Source: Candidatus Hydrogenedentota bacterium (lineage in GTDB: Bacteria > Hydrogenedentota > Hydrogenedentia > Hydrogenedentales > CAITNO01). Taken from it: a stretch of DNA of 16,502 nt. The position numbers were made by a program, and so were the translations under genes. Within the stretch, counting starts at the first letter, position 1. The number at the start of each line of letters is the position of its first letter. The notes beneath the pieces were generated by a model, which made no database searches, had not been told where the DNA came from, and saw only the letters and a list, made by a program, of their open reading frames with translations. The DNA is taken from positions 1 to 16,502 of the forward strand of contig CAIJOU010000482.1 of NCBI GenBank assembly GCA_903822375.1. Direction: 5' to 3'. Shown here piece after piece: positions 7,557 to 14,296 of this stretch.

Positions 7557-10500
7557 CTATTCCTCCGGCTGCGCCGGGCTGAACCGTGCAAACCACCTTA
7601 TCGGCCGCGAGTTCACGAGGTCGTCGAACAGGGTGTACATCACCGGCGTTGCGATGAGCGTCAGCAGCAGCGCCAGCGACTGTCCGCCGATGATCACGCA
7701 ACTGATCGTCTTGTTTGTCGCCGCGCCCGTGCTGTTGGAGACCAGCAGCGGGATCATGCCCGCCACAAACGCCACGGTCGTCATCAGAATGGGCCTCAAC
7801 CGGTCGCGGTTGGCCCGCATCACGGCCTCCTGCATGGACAGCCCGTCGGCCCGCAGTTGTATCGTGTGGTCGATCTGCAGGATGGCGTTCTTCTTTACCA
7901 CGGCAAAGAGCACCAGGATGCCGAGCAGACTCAGGATGTTCAGCGACTGTCCGAAGACAATCAGCGAGAACAACGCGAAGGGCAGCGTCAGCGGCAGCGA
8001 AATGAGGATCGTGATCGGGTGCAGCCACGACTCAAACTGCGCGGCCAGCACGAGGTAGATGAAAAGGAACGCCGTAACAAACACGATGATATAGGCGCTG
8101 AACGCCTTCTTCATTTCCTTCGATTCGCCCGCAAGGGCAATCTTGTATTCCGGTCCCATCTTGAGTTCGGACACTGTCTTGCCGATGGCGTCGAGCGCTC
8201 CCGCCTGCGACACGCCCGGCGACAGGTTTGCCAGCACCGTCACCTGCCGCGTCCGGTCCAGGCGGTTGATGCGCGACGGGCCCGTGCTGCGCGCGAACGT
8301 GGCCACATCACCCAGCGGCACCGTGCCCCGCATCATGGTCGGGATGGAAACCATGGCCAGTTCGGATATGTCGTTGCGGTACTGGGCCGCGGCGCGCACG
8401 TGCACCTCGTACTGCTCTCCCTTGTCGCTGAAATCGGTCACTTTGTCGCCGGCCACCAGCAGCCGCAGTGTGCTCGCAATGTCCGCAATCGACACGCCCA
8501 GATCCGCCGCCTTGGCCCGGTCCACCGTTACGCCGTACTGCGGCTTGCCGATCACCAGCGTGGAATCCACATCCACCGCGCCGGGGTAGTTGTGGAGACA
8601 CTCCATAATCTTCTTGGAGTATTCTTCGAGTTTGCCCATGTCCGGCCCGCCCACCGTGTACTGGATCGCGGCTTGGGAACCGCTTCCGGCAATCGCCGCA
8701 ATGGGCACCACACTCGTGCGCAGTTTCTCCGCCTCATATTTCGGCAGCACCTGCTTGCGGATGTAGTCCATGACCTCGTTCTCGGCAAAACTCCGCTCCC
8801 ACGGATTCACCAACTTCACGAACACCGTGCCCAGGTTGGAGATGCGCTGCTCCGTTTCCGCCGTGCTGGTGACCGTGTACTTCACGCCCTCCAGTTTGCG
8901 CACGTCACGGGCAACCCGTGCAAGAATCATCTGCGTGGCGTCGAGCGACGTGCCCTCGGGCGTGCGCACCTCGATGTTGAACTGAGACTGATCGTCGTTT
9001 GCCATGAAATTCTTCGGGATGATTTTCGCCTCGAAATAGATGGAGCCCAGCAGCCCCAGCATGATCAGCACCACCAGCCACCGGTGCCGCAGTGCGAAGC
9101 CCAGCAGCCGGAGGTAGCCGCCTTCAACGAACCGGTACCCTCCCCGGTGTTTGGAGTCACGCTTCTTCCCGGCCGCCTTCGCATCCGCCGCGGGGTCGCC
9201 CGTGTCGCCCTCCGCAGGCACCGGACGCAGCCAGCGCGAGGCCAGCATGGGCGTCAGCGAGAAACTCACCAGCATGCTGATCAGGATCGCCGAGCACATG
9301 GTGATGCCGAAAGACCACATGAACCGGCCGACAATCCCCTCCATGAACGCGATGGGCAGGAACACGGCGCACAGCGACAGCGTGATCGACACCACCGCCA
9401 GGCCTATTTCCTTCGTGGCGTTGCGCGCCGCCTCGCGTGGCTTCTGCTTCTTTTCCTCGATGAAGCGGAAGATGTTCTCCAGCACCACAATCGCGTCATC
9501 GATCACGATGCCCACCGACAGCGTCAGCGCCAGCAGCGTCAGCACGTTGAGCGTGAATCCCATGTATTTCATCATCGCAAAAGTGCCGATGATCGACGTT
9601 GGGATCGCCAGCGCCGAAATGATCGTCGTGCGCGCGTTGGAGAGGAACAGCAGCACCACCACCGCGGCCAGGATGCTGCCCAGAATCAGGTGCTCCTGCA
9701 CCGAATCCACCGCGTCCTGCACGAAGGTCGACTGGTCGCGCACAATCTCCAGGTGATAGCCCTGCGGCAGGGGAATCTCCTTCAGCCGCGCCTTGATGTT
9801 TCTCACCACCTCGATGGTGTTTGTGCCCGACTGCTTGCGGATGTTCAGGAGCACCGCCGGTGTCTCGTCCAACTGCGCAAGGCTGTCCGGTTGCTTGACG
9901 CCGTCCTCCACCTCGGCCACGTCCGACACTGTCACCACGTGGCCGTTGCGGACGGTCACCGGAATGAAGCCCATTTCCTCCACGGTCGCCACGCGGCCCA
10001 GCGTGCGTAGTGTCGCCTCGTCCGGACCGGCTGTAACGGTGCCGCCGGGAATCTGAATGTTCTGCATCTGCAATGCGCGCGCCACGTCGACAATCGTCAG
10101 GTTGTGCGCGCGCAACTTCAGCGTGTCCAGTTTCACATTGATCTGCCGCGGCTGCCCGCCCACGATCATGGCCTGTCCCACGCCCGCCACCGATTCCAAC
10201 TGGCGGCGCAGTGTCTTGTCGGTGAATTCGGTGAGATCCTTCACGGGGAAATCGCCCGAAATCGCGAGTGAAAGCACGGGCGACGCGTCCGGGTCCATCT
10301 TGGTGATCATGGGCTGCTTCACGCCCTGGGGCAGCGTGTTCACGATCTGGTCTATCTTGTCCCGCACCTCCTGCCCCGCCACGTTCACGTCCTTTTCCAT
10401 GGCGAACAGGACGATCACCTGGGAGACGCCCTCGGCCGAAACCGACCGCAGTTCCTGGATGCCGCTGACGGTGTTGACCGCCTCCTCGATCTTGTCGCTG

Positions 10501-10691
10501 ACCTCGGTCTCCATCTCCTCCGGCGCCGTGCCGGGCCAGATGGTGGTCACCAGCACCACGGGAAAGTCAACCTTTGGGAACCAGTCAACGCCCATGCGCG
10601 TGTAGCCGAACAGGCCGAACACCACCAGCATGAGCATGAGCACTGTCGCGAACACGGGCCGCCGGACGCAGATTTCTGCCAGTTTGTGCAT
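7557..10691 (-). CDS. RND multidrug efflux pump permease (HAE1 / AcrB-like)
   Basis: This is a 1044-residue inner membrane proton antiporter, the usual length for the family. It shows a cytoplasmic start MHKLAEICVRRPVFA, the first membrane helix (~13-31), a large periplasmic porter loop (~32-335), membrane helices 2-6 (~336-490), a second periplasmic loop (~555-860) and helices 8-12. The proton relay pair is intact as Asp398-Asp399 in VGIVIDDAIVV, and the helix-10 Lys region reads VVKKNAIL. The pump probably exports hydrophobic drugs or other toxic compounds through a tripartite complex with the fusion protein encoded just upstream. The start ATG shares its A with the TAA stop of that gene (TAATG), so translation is coupled. 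No outer-membrane TolC-type gene is in the window; it must lie elsewhere. A charged linker (~495-517, EGDTGDPAADAKAAGKKRD) is somewhat long. Confidence 0.96.
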   Translation of the reverse strand: MHKLAEICVRRPVFATVLMLMLVVFGLFGYTRMGVDWFPKVDFPVVLVTTIWPGTAPEEMETEVSDKIEEAVNTVSGIQELRSVSAEGVSQVIVLFAMEKDVNVAGQEVRDKIDQIVNTLPQGVKQPMITKMDPDASPVLSLAISGDFPVKDLTEFTDKTLRRQLESVAGVGQAMIVGGQPRQINVKLDTLKLRAHNLTIVDVARALQMQNIQIPGGTVTAGPDEATLRTLGRVATVEEMGFIPVTVRNGHVVTVSDVAEVEDGVKQPDSLAQLDETPAVLLNIRKQSGTNTIEVVRNIKARLKEIPLPQGYHLEIVRDQSTFVQDAVDSVQEHLILGSILAAVVVLLFLSNARTTIISALAIPTSIIGTFAMMKYMGFTLNVLTLLALTLSVGIVIDDAIVVLENIFRFIEEKKQKPREAARNATKEIGLAVVSITLSLCAVFLPIAFMEGIVGRFMWSFGITMCSAILISMLVSFSLTPMLASRWLRPVPAEGDTGDPAADAKAAGKKRDSKHRGGYRFVEGGYLRLLGFALRHRWLVVLIMLGLLGSIYFEAKIIPKNFMANDDQSQFNIEVRTPEGTSLDATQMILARVARDVRKLEGVKYTVTSTAETEQRISNLGTVFVKLVNPWERSFAENEVMDYIRKQVLPKYEAEKLRTSVVPIAAIAGSGSQAAIQYTVGGPDMGKLEEYSKKIMECLHNYPGAVDVDSTLVIGKPQYGVTVDRAKAADLGVSIADIASTLRLLVAGDKVTDFSDKGEQYEVHVRAAAQYRNDISELAMVSIPTMMRGTVPLGDVATFARSTGPSRINRLDRTRQVTVLANLSPGVSQAGALDAIGKTVSELKMGPEYKIALAGESKEMKKAFSAYIIVFVTAFLFIYLVLAAQFESWLHPITILISLPLTLPFALFSLIVFGQSLNILSLLGILVLFAVVKKNAILQIDHTIQLRADGLSMQEAVMRANRDRLRPILMTTVAFVAGMIPLLVSNSTGAATNKTISCVIIGGQSLALLLTLIATPVMYTLFDDLVNSRPIRWFARFSPAQPEE

Positions 10692-11944
10692 TACGACACC
10701 TTGTCCCCGTCATGAACCCGTTCCGGCGCCGTAATCACGGTCTCGTTTCCGGAAAGCCCCCCGGCAATCTCAATCTTGTCGCCCCGGATGTCGCCCGTTG
10801 AAACCACCAGTTCCCGCGCCTTGCCGTCCTGCACGACAAACACTTTCGAAATGTCCCCGTCCTTTACCACCGCCACCGTGGGCACCAGCAGCCGCTTGCT
10901 CTTTTCCGGGAGCGCCACCTCGGCCGACGCGAAGGTGCCGGGCCGCAGCACGTGCTCCGGATTGGGTACCATCGCTTCCACCGTCATGGAGCGGGAGTTG
11001 CTTTCCACCGAGGGCCCCACATACCGGATTTCGCCGGTGAAACTGCGGTCCGGCATGCTGTCCACCTTGAAGCTCACCGTCTGGCCCGGGGTAATCTGCC
11101 CCACGCTCTGCTGGGGCACCGTCAGCACCAGTCGCAGCGGGTCCAGCTTCAGCAGCGTGACCACCGCCGATCCCTTGCCCATCGGGCTGGGCGACACGCG
11201 CTCGCCCACGTTGATCAGCCGTTCCGCGACATACCCGCTGAACGGGGCCCGGATCGACGTGTCCTCCAGTGCCTTGCGCAGCGCGTCCAGCTTGGTCTGC
11301 CCCGTGAGGTAGCTCTGGTACAGCTGGCTCATCTGCAGCCGCGCCTGCTCATAGCGCTGCGCCGCGCTGTCGCATTCAAACATGACCCGGTCGTAGTCGG
11401 CTTTTGGCAGCACATCCTGCTCGTACAGTTTCATGAAGCGGTCAAGATTGACCCGCGACAAATTCAGCGCCGCCTTCGCCATTTTTACTTCGGGCTGGTT
11501 TTCAACACTGTAGGGGGTCTTGTCGTCCCGGATTCCCAGCCGGACTTTCAGTTCTTCAAGCCCCGCCACCCCCTGGTTCAGCATGTTCTTCACGTCCGTC
11601 GGGTCCACCTGCACCAGAATGTCGCCCTCCTTTACCACGCTGCCGCGCTCAACGAACACCTTCTCCACGATTCCGTTGGTGTTGCTAGCGACATCCGATT
11701 TCTCGTCGGCCGCAAGGGTTCCCGTCAGGCGCAGTGTGGTCTCGCGTTCGGAAGACTCAACCGGCGCCGTCGGCACGCCCGACTTCGGTGCATCCGCCTG
11801 TGCCGCGCTTTCAGGCTTCAGCGTGCCCAGCGACGGCTTCTCCTCGGCGCGGACCTTGATTCCGCCCGCCGGGGCGACGAGGAGCGCCGTGCCTGCCAGG
11901 AGGGCACCCGCAGCTATCAGGGTCAGGAGTTTCTTGGATTTCAT
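10691..11944 (-). CDS. RND efflux membrane fusion protein (periplasmic adaptor)
   Basis: The product has 417 residues. An N-terminal hydrophobic segment (5-26) serves as export signal or anchor. Then follow the first half of a lipoyl domain (GIVEKVFVERGSVVKEGDIL, ~91-110), an alpha-helical hairpin (~125-225), the second lipoyl half (IRAPFSGYVAERLINVGERV, ~231-250), a beta-barrel (~270-335) and a membrane-proximal domain. This is the HlyD/AcrA order. It bridges the pump to an outer-membrane channel. GAGG lies just before the ATG. The gene is 6 bases downstream of the TetR gene and overlaps the pump gene by one base, forming a three-gene operon. Confidence 0.94.
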   Translation of the reverse strand: MKSKKLLTLIAAGALLAGTALLVAPAGGIKVRAEEKPSLGTLKPESAAQADAPKSGVPTAPVESSERETTLRLTGTLAADEKSDVASNTNGIVEKVFVERGSVVKEGDILVQVDPTDVKNMLNQGVAGLEELKVRLGIRDDKTPYSVENQPEVKMAKAALNLSRVNLDRFMKLYEQDVLPKADYDRVMFECDSAAQRYEQARLQMSQLYQSYLTGQTKLDALRKALEDTSIRAPFSGYVAERLINVGERVSPSPMGKGSAVVTLLKLDPLRLVLTVPQQSVGQITPGQTVSFKVDSMPDRSFTGEIRYVGPSVESNSRSMTVEAMVPNPEHVLRPGTFASAEVALPEKSKRLLVPTVAVVKDGDISKVFVVQDGKARELVVSTGDIRGDKIEIAGGLSGNETVITAPERVHDGDKVS

Positions 11945-11950
11945 GGTGCC

Positions 11951-12622
11951 TCACTTTCCGGCCGGCATGTCCGCGACCGGGACCGCCATGGACTGCATGC
12001 CATGCAGGGAGAATTGGGTGACGTGTTCCGCCAGAAAAGCGATTGTGGCGGGATCGTAACTGCGGTCGGGATTTATCAATTCCGGCCGCATCCGAAGCGC
12101 AATTTCCTTTGTGTCGAAATAGATCATGCACTGGCTGAGAATGCTGCTCACGCACAACTGCACCAGCGGGGCCTCCGGCGGCATGGACAGGAGTTCCCCG
12201 ACGATTCCGCGCGCCACCCCGTCGACCGGCGGAATCACCTTCTCAATCATGTAGTCCAGCGCTGCGGTGGGCTCCATCATTTCCCGCGCCATCAGCTTGC
12301 CCAACCAGGTTGACGGTCCGGTCTTCAGCAGAACCCCGAGGAACTCCCTGATAAACGTGTTCAGCTTCTCCTCGGGTGACGCATTCGGCTCGATCTGCAT
12401 ATACGGAGCGTCTGCTTTCGACTCCTCGTCCAGTTTCTGCACGACCGCCAGATACAGGCTTTCTTTGTCCCCGAAATGATAGTTCACCGCCGCGATATTT
12501 GCCTGCGCCCGCAGGCAAATGTCGCTTACGCGCGCATGCCGGAATCCCTGCTCCGCAAACACTTCCGCGGCGGCAACCAGCAGGCGGTTGCGAGTGTCTG
12601 ACCCAGGCTGATAGGAGGGCAT
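11951..12622 (-). CDS. TetR-family repressor, CecR-like (DUF1956 C-terminal type)
   Basis: The protein has 223 residues. The N-terminal helix-turn-helix domain is clear: RLLVAAAEVFAEQGF (~13-27), then VSDICLRAQANIAAVNYHFGDKESLY (in two parts, ~32-57), the usual TetR pattern ending in YHF-x-DKE-x-L. The rest is helical. EPNASPEEKLNTFIREFL and the following region resemble the CecR/DUF1956 ligand domain, whose relatives control efflux genes in E. coli; this assignment is tentative. As the first gene of the efflux operon, it is expected to repress its own promoter and release on binding a pump substrate. AAGGAAA precedes the ATG. A palindrome between the -10 and the start codon is the likely operator. 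Confidence 0.92.
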   Translation of the reverse strand: MPSYQPGSDTRNRLLVAAAEVFAEQGFRHARVSDICLRAQANIAAVNYHFGDKESLYLAVVQKLDEESKADAPYMQIEPNASPEEKLNTFIREFLGVLLKTGPSTWLGKLMAREMMEPTAALDYMIEKVIPPVDGVARGIVGELLSMPPEAPLVQLCVSSILSQCMIYFDTKEIALRMRPELINPDRSYDPATIAFLAEHVTQFSLHGMQSMAVPVADMPAGK

Positions 12623-12637
12623 TACAGTTTCCTTTTC

Positions 12638-12649
12638 AAATCACGATTT
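12638..12649. promoter_or_regulatory. Operator-like palindrome AAATC-AC-GATTT before tetR
   Basis: The arms AAATC and GATTT pair exactly. The site begins 8 bases after the -10 box on the minus strand, over the expected transcription start. TTTCAAAT also occurs twice here (12634-12641 and 12647-12654). This is an ideal place for an autorepressor, but binding by this TetR protein is inferred only. Confidence 0.5.
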
Positions 12650-12656
12650 CAAATTT

Positions 12657-12687
12657 ATTATACCACACCATCTTGCGCACGTGGTAA
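12657..12687 (-). promoter_or_regulatory. Sigma-70-type promoter of the efflux operon
   Basis: On the minus strand a perfect TATAAT lies at 12662-12657, about 35 bases before the tetR ATG. The -35 is weak: TTACCA at 12687-12682 with a 19-base spacer, or TACCAC at 18. The -10 is convincing and no better -10 was seen. Confidence 0.6.
12661..12686. repeat. Inverted repeat TACCAC-N14-GTGGTA over the tetR promoter
   Basis: Six-base arms at 12661-12666 and 12681-12686 straddle the spacer between the -10 and -35 of the efflux promoter. It could be a second binding site. Six-base arms this far apart can also occur by chance. Confidence 0.3.
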
Positions 12688-12730
12688 CTTCTTTGCCGGA
12701 CTCCAGCGCTCCGTGCCTTCTATCTGGCAC

Positions 12731-12759
12731 TTGCACCCCTCGTCATGATGGGCTATGCT
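12731..12759 (+). promoter_or_regulatory. Possible promoter of the response regulator gene
   Basis: TTGCAC (12731-12736), a 17-base spacer, and TATGCT (12754-12759) form a modest sigma-70-like pair. The start site would be near 12766, about 16 bases before the ATG at 12782. The match is weak, but the spacing is ideal and it agrees with the chosen gene start. Confidence 0.35.
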
Positions 12760-12781
12760 GGCAGTCATACTGGAAACCCAA

Positions 12782-14137
12782 ATGATGGCGACAAACGAAA
12801 AGATGACGCTAAACATCCTGGTCGTGGACGACGAGGTAAACATACGCAAGACGTTGGCGGTCTGTCTCGAAGCTGAAGGCCACCGCGTGATTGCCGTCAG
12901 CAATGCCCAGGATGCCGCTGCGGAGGTTGCCCGGCGCTCTTTCGACCTTGCCCTCGTTGACCTCCGGCTGGGGACCTCCAGCGGCTTGGACCTGATTCCG
13001 GTCTTGCTGGCCAGCGCACCCTGGCTGAAAATTATCGTCATCACCGCATACGCCTCGATCGATACGGCCGTTGTGGCCATTCAACGGGGCGCCTCGGACT
13101 ATGTTCCCAAACCGTTCACTCCGGACCAGATTCGCATGGCGGTGAACAAACTGGCGCAGGTTCGGTCGCTGGAACAGAAACTGGCCACGCTGCAGGAGGA
13201 CCTCGGCCGGCTTAACCCCGAGGTCGAACTTGCCTTTTCCAGTCCCGCCATGCAGCGCGCGCTCAACCTGGCCCGCCAGGCCGCTCCCTCTGAGGCCTCC
13301 ATACTGCTGCGGGGTGAAAGCGGCACCGGCAAGACCGTGCTGGCGCGGGCCATCCACGGATGGAGCAATCGCGCCGGCAAGCCCATGGGTGTGGTCTCCT
13401 GCCCGTCGCTGCCGCCCGAACTGTTGGAGAGCGAACTCTTTGGCCATGTAAAGGGTGCCTTCACCGGCGCGGTTCGCGACAACGCTGGGCGCATAGCGGC
13501 CTGTACCGGAGGCACCCTGCTGCTGGATGAAATCGGTGACTTGCCCCTGTCGCTGCAGCCCAAGCTGCTGCGCTTTTTGCAGGACCATGAGTACGAGCGC
13601 GTGGGCGCTTCCGTGCCCTGCCATGCCGATGTCCGCGTCATCGCTGCCACCAATGTTGACCTGGAACGGGCGGTGGGGGAGGGCCGCTTTCGCGAGGACC
13701 TCTACTACCGGCTCAACGTAATCCAAGTCCATGTCCCCGCCCTGCGGGAGCGGCCTGAGGACATTCCCGGCCTTGCCGCCCACCTCTTGGCCTTTTTTGC
13801 CAAGGCCAATCACCGCTCATTTCTGGGTTTCACTTCCGAGGCGCAGGAGGCGCTGGTTCGCTATGCATGGCCGGGCAATGTGCGTGAACTGCGCAATGTC
13901 GTCGAGCGCGCCACCATTCTGTGTCCCGCGCCGCACATCGGCGTAGAGTACCTGCCGGCCGCGCTTGCCGAAACCCCCGCCGCGCCGCGCATCGGCGACA
14001 GCATAACGCTCCAGCAAATCGAGGAGCAGCACATCCGCCGTGTGCTTGCCGCTTCCAAGAATCTTCAGGACGCGGCCGACACCCTCGGCATAGACCAGGC
14101 CACCCTCTGGCGCAAACGCAAACAGTACGGCATCTGA
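12782..14137 (+). CDS. NtrC-type sigma-54-dependent response regulator
   Basis: The product has 451 residues from the ATG at 12782. GGA lies 7 bases upstream; ATGs at 12755, 12785 and 12803 are alternatives. Domains in order: a receiver domain (~11-125) with acidic pocket VVDDE, phospho-acceptor Asp60 (LALVDL), Thr88 and Lys110 (YVPKPF); a sigma-54 AAA+ domain (~150-385) with Walker A GESGTGKT (178-185), the GAFTGA sigma-54 contact loop (225-230, intact) and Walker B LLLDEIGD with Asp249-Glu250; and a C-terminal Fis-type helix-turn-helix (AADTLGIDQATLWRKRKQYG). When phosphorylated it should form an ATP-driven ring that opens sigma-54 promoters. The histidine kinase gene downstream is the obvious partner and has just such a promoter. 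It is divergent from the tetR efflux operon, which is probably unrelated. Family assignment is certain; the target genes are inferred. Confidence 0.95.
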   Translation: MMATNEKMTLNILVVDDEVNIRKTLAVCLEAEGHRVIAVSNAQDAAAEVARRSFDLALVDLRLGTSSGLDLIPVLLASAPWLKIIVITAYASIDTAVVAIQRGASDYVPKPFTPDQIRMAVNKLAQVRSLEQKLATLQEDLGRLNPEVELAFSSPAMQRALNLARQAAPSEASILLRGESGTGKTVLARAIHGWSNRAGKPMGVVSCPSLPPELLESELFGHVKGAFTGAVRDNAGRIAACTGGTLLLDEIGDLPLSLQPKLLRFLQDHEYERVGASVPCHADVRVIAATNVDLERAVGEGRFREDLYYRLNVIQVHVPALRERPEDIPGLAAHLLAFFAKANHRSFLGFTSEAQEALVRYAWPGNVRELRNVVERATILCPAPHIGVEYLPAALAETPAAPRIGDSITLQQIEEQHIRRVLAASKNLQDAADTLGIDQATLWRKRKQYGI

Positions 14138-14145
14138 ACGATCCG

Positions 14146-14164
14146 GCCTTGCAAAATGCAAGGC
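14146..14164. promoter_or_regulatory. Distal enhancer-like palindrome, site 1
   Basis: GCCTTGCAAAATGCAAGGC is a perfect inverted repeat with 8-base arms and a 3-base centre. It starts 8 bases after the regulator stop codon and is centred about 126 bases before the predicted sigma-54 start. The lack of a T-run argues against a simple terminator, though the two roles could coexist. It shares CTTGCA...CAAG with site 2. Confidence 0.7.
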
Positions 14165-14178
14165 GCATTCCCGCCTTT

Positions 14179-14193
14179 CTTGCACTTTACAAG
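14179..14193. promoter_or_regulatory. Proximal enhancer-like palindrome, site 2
   Basis: CTTGCACTTTACAAG matches site 1 at 11 of 15 positions and has the same dyad form CTTGCA-N3-TRCAAG with one arm mismatch. Its centre is 31 bases from that of site 1, three helical turns, so both sites face the same side of the helix. It lies about 95 bases before the predicted start. Confidence 0.65.
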
Positions 14194-14254
14194 CGCTGAC
14201 TCATCTCCCTCGCCATCCAAGCCGTTTTCTGCCTGATTTCGGGGACTTTTCCAT

Positions 14255-14270
14255 TGGCATCCCTTTTGCC
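14255..14270 (+). promoter_or_regulatory. Sigma-54 (RpoN) promoter for the histidine kinase gene
   Basis: TTGGCATCCCTTTTGC has the invariant GG (14256-14257) and GC (14268-14269) exactly 10 bases apart, and TTGGCAT / TTTTGC is close to the family consensus TGGCAC-N5-TTGC. Transcription would begin near 14281, just before the ribosome binding site. The -24/-12 boxes are embedded in an 8-base perfect inverted repeat CATTGGCA-N7-TGCCAATG (14252-14274). Confidence 0.85.
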
Positions 14271-14283
14271 AATGATGCAGGCG

Positions 14284-14290
14284 AAAGGAG
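14284..14290 (+). promoter_or_regulatory. Ribosome binding site that fixes the kinase start
   Basis: AAAGGAG ends 6 bases before the ATG at 14297. This places the start there and not at the TTG at 14291. Confidence 0.8.
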
Positions 14291-14296
14291 TTGGCC

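Noticed and set aside
7545..10010. An 821-codon open frame on the + strand
   Set aside because: It lies wholly opposite the RND pump gene. Its translation is rich in Arg, His and Gln with no domain, the usual antisense shadow of a high-GC gene.
10952..12313. A 453-codon open frame on the + strand
   Set aside because: It runs antisense across both the fusion protein and the TetR gene. Its composition is His/Arg/Gln-rich and it has no recognisable motif.
12721..12745. Second sigma-54 promoter (TGGCAC then TTGC) before the regulator gene
   Set aside because: GG and GC are only 5 bases apart, not 10, so polymerase contact would be wrong.
12809..13813. A 334-codon open frame on the - strand
   Set aside because: It is antisense to the sigma-54 regulator, which has every conserved motif in the right order.
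14146..14164. Intrinsic terminator of the response regulator gene
   Set aside because: The hairpin is strong, but no T-run follows, and the second related dyad at 14179-14193 fits paired binding sites better. Weak termination cannot be excluded.
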